A program made the translations under genes and the position numbers. From contig NZ_SVEV01000023.1 of NCBI RefSeq assembly GCF_015057185.1, positions 10,170 through 59,852 on the forward strand: a stretch of DNA of 49,683 bases, written 5' to 3'. Origin of the DNA: Pseudobutyrivibrio sp. (GTDB lineage: Bacteria; Bacillota; Clostridia; Lachnospirales; Lachnospiraceae). Below, piece after piece: positions 17,035 through 23,612 of this stretch (position 1 is its first letter; every line of letters starts with the position of its first letter). The notes below the pieces were generated by a model. That model saw only the letters and a program-made list of their open reading frames with translations. It had not been told where the DNA came from and ran no database searches.

Positions 17035-17105
17035 AGTATATTAGTTTATGTAACAAAATAAAAAAAGGGCGTTGGCAACAAGTGCAAAATTTTGGCAAAA
17101 AATGT
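17035..17105 (-). promoter_or_regulatory. Promoter and paired direct-repeat operator of surface cluster 1
   Basis: The minus strand has -10 TATACT (17035-17040) and a poor -35 TTTTAT (17058-17063, 17-bp spacer). Eight bp upstream are two imperfect direct repeats, TTGGCAACAAGT (17072-17083) and TTGGCAAAAAATGT (17092-17105) on the plus strand, 20-bp period. This is the same motif and layout as at 2490-2524 and 35237-35270. The leader to ATG 16936 is about 90 nt. The 16937-17239 stretch holds nothing else I can support. Confidence 0.6.
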
Positions 17106-17239
17106 ATCCCATTCATTACAAGTTGGGGCATATCCCGACAACTTAAACGTTTTTGTATCCATTTTTTCATAGTTTGAACACATTTTTTCACATAAGTTGC
17201 CACAAAATGCACACATATGGTACAGAAAACAATAAAAAA

Positions 17240-17265
17240 GCCCCTGGCTCTAAAGAGCCAGAGGC
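17240..17265 (-). terminator. Terminator of the 17348 nuclease-like gene
   Basis: An 11-bp stem (17240-17250 with 17255-17265, one mismatch on plus that is a G-U pair on minus), a 4-nt loop, then TTTTTTATTG on the minus strand. Confidence 0.85.
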
Positions 17266-17347
17266 AAAGTATAAATCCCCATTTATTTTAAAATTATGTA
17301 ACGTTACTTTATTGTATAAACTCATTGTGCAAGATAAGTCTAGCTTC

Positions 17348-18151
17348 TCACTCTAGGAACCCCTCCACCACTCTCCTAACTTGAATAGGATCTAGAGGTT
17401 TATCCTTAGTTTCATATGTGATAATCAAATCTCTACCAAGGAGTAACCCACTGTTTTCGTAATCAGCAATCTTCTTGGCATTTTTCAAAAAATACTCGAC
17501 ATCATCCACCATTCCCAAATGTTCCCAATATTTTGTTTTTCTTTTTCTAACATTTAATACTGTGAAATCAGGTAGCACTTTATTGTATTCATTAAACCAT
17601 AATGGTTTTTCATACAGGTATGGCACACCATATTCATCTAATATATTAGATATAATCACTTCAGACTTAGAGCGCATTTTAATCCCATGACCATTATCAA
17701 ATATCTTGCCGTCATTATAGTAGTCTGGTTGCTCATACTCCTGAGAAAGCCACTCAGCTATATAATCTTCATCAGATTGCATTATAGGCTTAATCAATTC
17801 TTCCTTTCCATAAGATAGACTACCTGCTATTTCTTCTACAGTGCGGTTACCATAAACATTTAATAATCTTCCTAGACTGTTGTATTCCTTCTTTGCAGCC
17901 TCTAGTACTTTTGAATCATATTCTTTTTGAGCTAATCGCACCGCCATTCTTTTATTACTAGCTTTAATATACTGACCATTTTTTTCATTTTTATTTGTTC
18001 TTAAGAAATATTGGTTCGTATTCCTACATTTTGCAACTCGTAATATTCCATCTGGAGCATTATGCAAAGTTCGCTCCTTCTCTTTAATTATATTTTGAAG
18101 TTCGTTGTATCTTTCCAATGCCAACTTCTCAATTTCATTGTATCTTATCAT
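17348..18151 (-). CDS. PD-(D/E)XK nuclease-like protein with an upstream palindrome array
   Basis: 267 aa from ATG 18151, chosen because AGGAG lies 7-8 nt upstream; a longer frame to 18169 would place that site inside the gene. The N-terminal half is helical and charged (LALERYNELQNIIKEKER). The C-terminal part has a PD-(D/E)XK-type core: Glu in RSKSEVI, YLYEKPL, Asp in VLPDFTVL, then KTKYWEHLG. This is the arrangement seen in nuclease domains of the E...PDF...EHxG kind; the classic ExK lysine is not obvious. A paralogue with the same architecture is at 48577-49416. Both genes are stand-alone, with no methylase, helicase or transposase nearby, and both are immediately preceded by arrays of inverted repeats. 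Nuclease activity and target are inference; it could instead be a DNA-binding autoregulator. Confidence 0.7.
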   Translation of the reverse strand: MIRYNEIEKLALERYNELQNIIKEKERTLHNAPDGILRVAKCRNTNQYFLRTNKNEKNGQYIKASNKRMAVRLAQKEYDSKVLEAAKKEYNSLGRLLNVYGNRTVEEIAGSLSYGKEELIKPIMQSDEDYIAEWLSQEYEQPDYYNDGKIFDNGHGIKMRSKSEVIISNILDEYGVPYLYEKPLWFNEYNKVLPDFTVLNVRKRKTKYWEHLGMVDDVEYFLKNAKKIADYENSGLLLGRDLIITYETKDKPLDPIQVRRVVEGFLE

Positions 18152-18254
18152 TTCATAACTCCTTTTCATTAAATTGGGGTTCTAGCTGACAATCCAATTG
18201 TTTGTTCAGCAAAAACTCATTTTTTCTTAGTAGTTTCTAGTTATTAGAGAGATA

Positions 18255-18468
18255 TACTAAGCCAGGTGCATACCTCTACATTACTTAGTACACTTTTCGA
18301 TGCGCGTACTAAGCAATTGCCATTCGCGACATTATTTTAGTACGCTTAATTTCTTGCGCACTAAAATATTTTCATTCTTGTCATAGGTTTAGTGCGCTTA
18401 TTGGACAGCGTACTAAACCTATGATTATTTGCCCTTTTTCTTCGTCGGACAAAAAAGCTGTGTACTAA
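18255..18468. repeat. Palindrome array A, 52-bp period sub-array
   Basis: Half-sites of type GYGYACTAA begin at 18304, 18356, 18408 and 18460, exactly 52 bp apart. Opposing half-sites TTAGTRCRC lie at 18284 (CTTAGTACAC), 18337 and 18388. Facing pairs span 42 bp, for example GCGTACTAA (18304-18312) with TTAGTACGC (18337-18345), and GCGCACTAAA (18356-18365) with TTTAGTGCGC (18388-18397). Overlapping pairings in the other phase are also good: 18382-18397 with 18408-18423 gives a 16-bp stem with one mismatch. Begins about 104 bp upstream of the nuclease-like gene. Not a CRISPR: intervening DNA is short and not spacer-like. Confidence 0.8.
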
Positions 18469-18532
18469 TAATTGGGAATAAATGGTGATAGTATAGTGCG
18501 ATTTACAAAAATCTATGCCTATTCTTTTTTCA

Positions 18533-18720
18533 GTGCACTAAGAAATTCGCATTATCCATGCTTGTTTAGTACGCATGGTGAATTAAGACATCTTCTCTTC
18601 ATAAAGTGCACTAAGAAATCAGCATTCCCCATGCTTGTTTAGTACACATCACAAATTAAGACAGCTTTTCTCCATAAAGCGCACTAAGAACTTCATCACA
18701 GTCTCTATATCTTAGTCACG
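18533..18720. repeat. Palindrome array A, 73-bp period sub-array
   Basis: Three tandem units start at GTGCACTAA 18533, 18606 and GCGCACTAA 18679, exactly 73 bp apart. Facing half-sites are TTTAGTACGC (18565), TTTAGTACAC (18638) and a decayed CTTAGTCACG (18711), also 73 bp apart. Within each unit the facing pair still spans 42 bp. The period differs from the 52-bp sub-array by 21 bp, two DNA turns, so helical phase is kept. Units 1 and 2 are about 80% identical. Confidence 0.8.
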
Positions 18721-18743
18721 CCAAAACAAAGCCATGCAAAAAA

Positions 18744-18900
18744 CAGGCACATTTTGTGCTCTATCGCTAAATCAAAAGAAAAAAATATAATAGTTTTAGA
18801 AATAATTAAATTTATGAGAACGAATCCTGATGAAAATCAGAATCTAGTGTCGCGGAATGCGACGAAAATGATTATAGCACGCATAAAAGCCTGTTGTCTA
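18744..18900. other. Gene-free stretch between array A and a terminator
   Basis: AT-rich DNA with no open frame of note. It holds a small hairpin GTCGC-GGAAT-GCGAC (18849-18863), a TATAAT-like hexamer near 18786 without a convincing -35, and nothing else I can assign. Confidence 0.4.
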
Positions 18901-18912
18901 GTAAAAAAAGAA

Positions 18913-18944
18913 AACAGGACCGCGGCCTAGGCTGCGGTCCTGTT
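18913..18944 (-). terminator. Strong terminator ending the GT2 transcript
   Basis: AACAGGACCGC (18913-18923) pairs perfectly with GCGGTCCTGTT (18934-18944). On the minus strand the stem is followed by TTCTTTTTTTAC; on the plus strand no T-run follows. The GT2 mRNA would thus carry a roughly 420-nt 3' part made of the hairpin array. Confidence 0.85.
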
Positions 18945-18997
18945 GGTCACCGTATAGAATGCGCTGGATGATATCCTTGCTTAGTTGAATCCTGAGG

Positions 18998-19344
18998 TTA
19001 AAATGTGGCAAAGGAAAGCCACATTTTAATCTTGCTAGTGCAAGACAGCGATTCATAAAGTGAATCGCTGCCGGATACGGAGGAAGCTAATCTGATGATT
19101 AGCTTCCTCCTGGGTCAAAATGCGTACAAGGAAGGCCACATTTTAATCTTGCTAGCGCAAGACAGCGATTCATAAAGTGAATCGCTGCCGGATACAGAGG
19201 AAGCTAATCTGATGATTAGCTTCCTCCTGGGTTAAAATGCGGTCAGGGAAAACCGCATTTTAATCTGCCTTCGGCAGACAATGATTTACTTCGTAAATCA
19301 TCGCCGGGTACGGATTTAACTAAGCTTTATGCTTAGTTAAATCC
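18998..19344 (-). repeat. Three-unit, twelve-hairpin structured repeat downstream of GT2
   Basis: A 117-bp unit occurs three times. Read on the minus strand each unit holds four perfect or near-perfect hairpins: H1 (19312-19344; 19197-19226; 19079-19110), H2 (19281-19301; 19163-19187; 19046-19070), H3 (19265-19277; 19148-19161; 19031-19044) and H4 (19232-19263; 19115-19146; 18998-19029). Stem sequences differ between unit 1 and units 2/3 (H1 GGATTTAACTAAGC versus GGAAGCTAATC; H3 CTGCC versus CTTGC; H4 ATGCGGT versus ATGTGGC) yet every stem stays paired, while linkers (CCGG, CCAGG-like) are conserved. The two imperfect H4 positions in the middle unit are G-U pairs only on the minus strand. H1 includes the GT2 stop codon. 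I do not recognise a known RNA family. Confidence 0.8.
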
Positions 19345-20349
19345 TACTACCTTCTGTGCAATTTTGTAGGCTGATACAGAAATCAAACGTCCTGTATGAC
19401 CTGGAAGATTTGTGGTGCCGCACATTACACCGTAGCGGAGCTTGCGATATAAGTAGTAATCGTGCTCTTTGATGTATGCCCAAAGGTCACGGCGCTTCTG
19501 CTGGTTCTCTTTGGTGCCACTCTTCATGAGAAGTACTGTAGATATTACAGTGATCATCTCTAAATAGTTGAACATGTATTTCTTAACATGAGTGTTAACA
19601 ATATTCTTATAGTCATAGGCTTCAAGCATAAGCTTGTTGACCTTGATTTGTTGGTCGATACGACTAATCATGACCTTTTCGTTTACTGACTGGTCGTCAC
19701 GACCAATAAAGTAACGATAGAAGTCTACATCAAGATAGTACATAGTCTTGACGTATGGGAGTGGATAGAATACATAAAGGTTGTCCACATAGAATGTGTG
19801 CTTTGGAAGCTCTAATCCACAATCTCTAAGGAGCTTTGTACGATAGATGACTGAGTGCATCAAAATGTACTGGCCCTTGCGGAAGTGTCCTGTCTCATCC
19901 CAAGTGAAGTATCTATTAGTAGGAAGGTTTGAGTATGACATAACCTTTTTGTGAGCTGCCCCTTCCTTTTCGTATACATAATTAGAAATAAGCATGTCTA
20001 GCTGCTTGCCGCTCTCTACTGACTGGTGGAGAACCTTTAAAATCTTGTCATATGCTTCTGGGTCTACCCAGTCGTCTGAATCAACTACTTTAAAGAAAAG
20101 TCCTGTTGCATTTTTAAGGCCTGTGTTAACAGCTTGACCGTGGCCACCGTTTTCTTGGTGAACTGCTTTTATAATAGTAGGATGTTCTGCAGCAAGTCTG
20201 TCTGCGATCTCTGCTGTGTTATCCTTTTGACTACCGTCGTCTACAATAATAATCTCTACATCCTCACCACCGTGAAGAAGTGTCTCTACACAATGTTCCA
20301 TATATGCTGCTGAGTTGTAACATGGAACAGCAAATGATAATAATTTCAT
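19333..20349 (-). CDS. Family 2 glycosyltransferase
   Basis: 338 aa. GT-A fold, GT2 family: N-terminal LLSFAVPCYNSAAYM, EIIIVDDGS (nucleotide-binding Asp), NGGHGQAVNTGL, and the DxD metal site in KVVDSDDWVDPEAY (about residue 90-100). No membrane segment, so a cytoplasmic enzyme that transfers a sugar from a nucleotide donor, probably to a surface glycan or lipid-linked acceptor; donor and acceptor cannot be read. Good AGGAG site before ATG 20349. It follows the membrane protein at 20368-20952 by 18 bp, so the two are an operon. Its last codons and stop form one arm of the first hairpin of the structured repeat downstream, which is unusual. Confidence 0.9.
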   Translation of the reverse strand: MKLLSFAVPCYNSAAYMEHCVETLLHGGEDVEIIIVDDGSQKDNTAEIADRLAAEHPTIIKAVHQENGGHGQAVNTGLKNATGLFFKVVDSDDWVDPEAYDKILKVLHQSVESGKQLDMLISNYVYEKEGAAHKKVMSYSNLPTNRYFTWDETGHFRKGQYILMHSVIYRTKLLRDCGLELPKHTFYVDNLYVFYPLPYVKTMYYLDVDFYRYFIGRDDQSVNEKVMISRIDQQIKVNKLMLEAYDYKNIVNTHVKKYMFNYLEMITVISTVLLMKSGTKENQQKRRDLWAYIKEHDYYLYRKLRYGVMCGTTNLPGHTGRLISVSAYKIAQKVVGFN

Positions 20350-20367
20350 AATATTAAACTCCTAACT

Positions 20368-20952
20368 CTAAATAACATCAAATATACGATGTAAAAACAT
20401 CTCGACGCTGACTCCCCATAATAGCAATGCACCAGCTACATAAGCAATGGTCTTGTTTTCAAAACCGTAGTGCAATCCTGTGTATAGTCCGCATACAACC
20501 ATAACAATAGAAATAAGTAAAATCATAATTACTACTTGCCAGATTGTAACACCAACAAGACCGCAAACGCAACCTGCCGCTGCTGTGTATATGCTAGACA
20601 TAACAACTAAACGTATGTAATCAAAAACTCTGATGGCATCTCTGCGATGCTCTTGAATAAATTTGCGTTCTACCGCTTTAAATAAAAGCCTGCATCCTAA
20701 TAATGCCAAAACTATGGCTGCAACAGCCTCGCCATAATACTCAGGATTTGGTATGTAGCCTTCTGATGATAAAAACCAACAAGACACATATCCAAATAAA
20801 TAAAAAATCAACTCAACTGTAGCAACAACTCCGCAGGCTATAATCAATGTTCTCTTTTTAAGATGTGCTATCATGGCTCCCTGTATCTCCATTGCTGCGA
20901 ATACATCTAACAATATACCTGCCATGATTAGCAAACTCTCTAACCAGTTCAT
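20368..20952 (-). CDS. Integral membrane protein, function unknown
   Basis: 194 aa with five or six hydrophobic segments (about 5-23, 34-56, 70-90, 105-125, 132-155, 165-185) and short loops. The N-terminus MNWLESLLIMAGILLDVFAAMEIQGAMIAHLKK loosely resembles MntP/YebN-type manganese efflux proteins, but the acidic pattern needed for that assignment is not clear, so no function is given. It precedes the GT2 gene by 18 bp with a good ribosome site (TTGGAG), so the pair may be co-transcribed, for example a membrane partner for glycan export or modification. Upstream 20953-21095 is AT-rich and holds its promoter; no operator recognised. Confidence 0.6.
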   Translation of the reverse strand: MNWLESLLIMAGILLDVFAAMEIQGAMIAHLKKRTLIIACGVVATVELIFYLFGYVSCWFLSSEGYIPNPEYYGEAVAAIVLALLGCRLLFKAVERKFIQEHRRDAIRVFDYIRLVVMSSIYTAAAGCVCGLVGVTIWQVVIMILLISIVMVVCGLYTGLHYGFENKTIAYVAGALLLWGVSVEMFLHRIFDVI

Positions 20953-21095
20953 TTATAAAACTCCAATCAATTAGTTTTAATATATCTCAGCAAAAGCCCC
21001 GATATAAACCTTTCAATAAGATTATCTCCCTTTAAATATTCTCATTAAATTTCTAATTTATACAAGCTACAATAATATCTTTTTGTATTTATACT

Positions 21096-21662
21096 CTAGA
21101 CATTCGCTATAACTTCTATGATTGGGCTATGGAAAATTTTAACATAGACATCTGCCAATTCCTCAACTGGAACATTGAGTCCTCGCTTAATCCACTGGAT
21201 GGTAACCCAGGAAATAGAGTGAGCTAAAAACTCAGCGACTATGTCCTCTCCTAGCCAATTGTAATTGGCGATTCGAGTAAGGCTCTCTACGTCTATGTAT
21301 TTTTTAACTGCGCTAGCAACACATCGATTGAAAATCTCGTTAAAAGAATTTTGGCCCTCTAGCTGGGCAGCTCTCTTATAGAAATCCTTTTCCTTTTCAA
21401 TGGTTGTCAAAATAAGTGTGACCCCTTCTTTTAACATTCCGTTGTTAAGAAGTGGGTCAATAGGAGCAAATAACTCGTTTATTGTAATCCATTCAAGCAA
21501 TTCGTATTTATCCTGAAAGTGATTGTAAAATGTAGGTCGGATAACGCCTGCTTTATTAGTGATTTCTTTTATTGTAATTTTGTCTATCGGTTTAGTAGTA
21601 GCTAGTTCTTTCAAGCTCTCTGCAAGAACTATATCTATTGCATTTTGTGACTGATTATTCAT
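21096..21662 (-). CDS. TetR/AcrR-family transcriptional regulator
   Basis: 188 aa from ATG 21662 (AAGGAG 6 nt upstream; the TTG two codons earlier would abut the ribosome site). The N-terminal helix-turn-helix domain (about 5-50: ESLKELATTKPIDKITIKEITNKAGVIRPTFYNHFQDKYELLEWI) is the TetR DNA-binding signature; FYNHFxxKYEL is diagnostic. The C-terminal all-helical domain is of the DhaS-like group, which lacks a generic ligand motif. It is the last gene of a run with the 77-aa protein and the DUF308 membrane protein (10 bp and 0 bp gaps), which are its likely regulated neighbours. Confidence 0.85.
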   Translation of the reverse strand: MNNQSQNAIDIVLAESLKELATTKPIDKITIKEITNKAGVIRPTFYNHFQDKYELLEWITINELFAPIDPLLNNGMLKEGVTLILTTIEKEKDFYKRAAQLEGQNSFNEIFNRCVASAVKKYIDVESLTRIANYNWLGEDIVAEFLAHSISWVTIQWIKRGLNVPVEELADVYVKIFHSPIIEVIANV

Positions 21663-21672
21663 TAACAACTCC

Positions 21673-21906
21673 TTAAGAATCCTGGTATTCTACTGCCACA
21701 TAGAATCCCTTAGGGGTCTCCTTTACGTCTACGACTTTGCCTTCCTTGGCCTTTATTCGTTCCAATGTTGTGTAGTTTGCTGACATGGCATAGGACCTGC
21801 CAAGGACGTAGTAATATGAATTGGAAAGAGCATACTCTGTGATAGGAAGTACATCTCCTACCTCCAGCAAGCCTGTTCGTTCCATTTTAAATTCCATCTG
21901 TCCCAT
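21673..21906 (-). CDS. Small conserved-looking protein, unknown function
   Basis: 77 aa, soluble, no signal or membrane segment. The start (ATG 21906) directly abuts the stop of the DUF308 gene, so it is translationally coupled. Hydrophobic alternation suggests a small beta-rich domain (GLLEVGDVLPITEYALSNSYYYVLGRSYAMSANY, then VVDVKETPKGFYVAVEY). Context is between a DUF308 membrane protein and a TetR regulator. I do not recognise a family; the coupled position and codon use like its neighbours argue that it is real. Confidence 0.65.
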   Translation of the reverse strand: MGQMEFKMERTGLLEVGDVLPITEYALSNSYYYVLGRSYAMSANYTTLERIKAKEGKVVDVKETPKGFYVAVEYQDS

Positions 21907-22479
21907 TTAGATGTCTTCCTCTCTAGTAATAATAGAATCAACCACAACCTTTGATACTTTAACTTTGTGTACAAAAAAGAGGTCTGTAATTCCATCGTAA
22001 ATTAGCATTACACCGATTAACCAGAAAATCATTTTAACTACCTGGAATGCCATTGCAATGCATAATGCACCAAGAACAATATTAATGATTGCTCCTAAAA
22101 ATACAACCCACGAATTTTTTCCTTTGTTTCTAACAATCTCTACTGCCATTGTCAAATCCTGCACACCGTGAACCACAAGGATGACACCAATAGCTATTGG
22201 GATAATGTTAATAATGATATTGTCCTCTGGCGCAAGAAGCATCCAAACACCAAGTAATGAAAGGATACCGCCAACTGCAATGCCAAGAGCATTTTTATCG
22301 TTTTCAAAAATCTGGCTTAAAACAATTGCTACACCGGCAACAATAATAATGCAGGCAATCACTCTACTGAGAGCAATTGTAATCTCATCAGGATATGTTA
22401 CAAGTAAAAGTCCAATGATAATGCTAATAATTGCAGATGCTGTAATATTAATTTTAAGACCTTTGATTTTTTCTTTCAT
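21907..22479 (-). CDS. DUF308 (HdeD-like) membrane protein
   Basis: 190 aa from ATG 22479 (GGAGG 7 nt upstream; a TTG at 22485 would overlap the ribosome site). Six hydrophobic segments, arranged as repeats of the DUF308 pattern IIIGLLLVTYPDEIT...LSRVIACIIIVAGV, typical of the HdeD family (acid-resistance membrane protein in E. coli, general function unknown). The C-terminal cytoplasmic tail VHKVKVSKVVVDSIITREEDI is short and charged. First gene of the run HdeD-like, 77-aa protein, TetR regulator; a stress or envelope role is a guess from the family. Confidence 0.8.
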   Translation of the reverse strand: MKEKIKGLKINITASAIISIIIGLLLVTYPDEITIALSRVIACIIIVAGVAIVLSQIFENDKNALGIAVGGILSLLGVWMLLAPEDNIIINIIPIAIGVILVVHGVQDLTMAVEIVRNKGKNSWVVFLGAIINIVLGALCIAMAFQVVKMIFWLIGVMLIYDGITDLFFVHKVKVSKVVVDSIITREEDI

Positions 22480-22506
22480 AACCAAACCTCCAATAAATTA
22501 ATGCAG

Positions 22507-22540
22507 AAAAGTGCTGAGCCTTGCTAGACCCAACACTTTT
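22507..22540 (-). terminator. Terminator after the DegV-family gene
   Basis: A 12-bp stem (22507-22518 with 22529-22540, two G-U pairs) begins 4 nt past the stop at 22544; on the minus strand the 3' arm ends in TTTT followed by CTGC. Confidence 0.7.
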
Positions 22541-22543
22541 AAA

Positions 22544-23431
22544 TTACTTTTCCTTTTTCTTGCCCCAGAATCCGATGGCAACTGTGCCTGGACCTGTATG
22601 TGCACCGATTGTAGGTCCAATATCAAATATTCTAATTTTCTCTTTCATGCAAGGGAAAGCTTCCTCAAGCATGTCAGCCATCTCTCTTGCATCCTCATAA
22701 CAAACTGAGTGAGTAATGAAAATATTTTCATCATAGTCAGCTCCGCTTGCGATGCGCTCGCTAACTGCTGCAAGAGCTGCCTTCTTAACCATCTTTTTTC
22801 CACGACATTTCTGTCTAGGGATAAGCTTGCCCTCATCATTAACATTAAGAAGTGGACAAATATTAAGAGCTGTTCCGAACCATCCAGATACCTTTGAAAT
22901 ACGTCCGCCTCTAATGAAGAATGTAAGGTCTGTTGTGAAGAACCAAGTATTCTGATTTTGGATATTGTCCTCTGCCCATTTAACTAATTCATCAAAGCTG
23001 TAGCCCTGATCTCTAAGATCAGCTAATTTGTCCATAAACAATCCGTAACCAGCTGATGCTGTAAGGCTATCGATAACAACAACTTTGTTGTCAGGATATT
23101 GCTCGTTGACCTCATCTGCTGCAATTCTAGCTGAATTTAAAACACCTGAGATACCGCTAGATAAAGTAAGGTGAATAACATCCTTGCCCTGCTCTAAAAA
23201 GCCTTTGAAATATTCAGTGAATGCTTCTGCATTTACCTGTGAAGTCTTTGTCATAGCACCGTCTACCATAGCCTGATAGAAATCCTGTGGTGACATAGAC
23301 TGGAATAAATCATCTTTGTATTCTTTGCCATCAAGATAGTAGTGAAAGCAAATATATTCAATATTTTTTTCTTGAAGATATTCCTTTGTCACGTCCGCTG
23401 TGGAACAACAACTAATAATATAATCTCCCAT
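22544..23431 (-). CDS. DegV family fatty-acid-binding protein (FakB-like)
   Basis: 295 aa from ATG 23431. A frame to 23458 exists, but the promoter at 23474-23502 would start transcription about 9 nt before that codon, and the family N-terminus is MGDYIISCCSTADV. DegV features: N-terminal strand plus STADVTKEYL, TKTSQVNAEAF, LSSGISGVLNSARIAA, VVIDSLTASAGYGLFM, RGGRISKVSGW and a C-terminal IGPTIGAHTGPGTVAIGFWG. Members bind a fatty acid and present it to the FakA kinase for phosphorylation and phospholipid synthesis; no fakA is in this window. A single-gene unit with a palindrome over its -10. Confidence 0.9.
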   Translation of the reverse strand: MGDYIISCCSTADVTKEYLQEKNIEYICFHYYLDGKEYKDDLFQSMSPQDFYQAMVDGAMTKTSQVNAEAFTEYFKGFLEQGKDVIHLTLSSGISGVLNSARIAADEVNEQYPDNKVVVIDSLTASAGYGLFMDKLADLRDQGYSFDELVKWAEDNIQNQNTWFFTTDLTFFIRGGRISKVSGWFGTALNICPLLNVNDEGKLIPRQKCRGKKMVKKAALAAVSERIASGADYDENIFITHSVCYEDAREMADMLEEAFPCMKEKIRIFDIGPTIGAHTGPGTVAIGFWGKKKEK

Positions 23432-23468
23432 AATAATTACCTGATTCCTTTTATACATATTTTAACCC

Positions 23469-23502
23469 GTTTGAGTATAACTCAAACAATCACAAAACTC
23501 AA
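23469..23502 (-). promoter_or_regulatory. degV promoter with palindromic operator over the -10
   Basis: The minus strand has TTGAGT (-35, 23497-23502), a 17-bp spacer and TATACT (-10, 23474-23479). A perfect palindrome GTTTGAGT-ATA-ACTCAAAC (23469-23487) covers the -10, a position where a bound repressor blocks RNA polymerase. The regulator is unknown. Confidence 0.65.
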
Positions 23503-23546
23503 CCTCACCCAAAATATGAATCATTAAATTTATTAATTCAAAAGAG

Positions 23547-23575
23547 TTTAAAAACATTCCTTATTTGGCTATAAT
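23547..23575 (+). promoter_or_regulatory. Promoter of the debranching-enzyme gene
   Basis: TTTAAA (23547-23552), 17-bp spacer, TATAAT (23570-23575). The leader is about 30 nt before ATG 23613. It diverges from the degV promoter with about 70 bp between them. Confidence 0.6.
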
Positions 23576-23612
23576 AATAATTTAGTTTAGTAGTATATAG
23601 ATGGAGAATAAT

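Noticed and set aside
16937-17212. 91-codon minus-strand open frame ahead of the cluster 1 adhesin
   Set aside because: It runs through the promoter and operator, ends at the adhesin start, is Cys/His/Phe-rich without domain pattern and has no ribosome site.
18998-19344. tRNA cluster, riboswitch or attC array
   Set aside because: Hairpins are simple and repeated, no cloverleaf or CCA, no known aptamer core, no integrase, and the element is downstream of the gene, not upstream.
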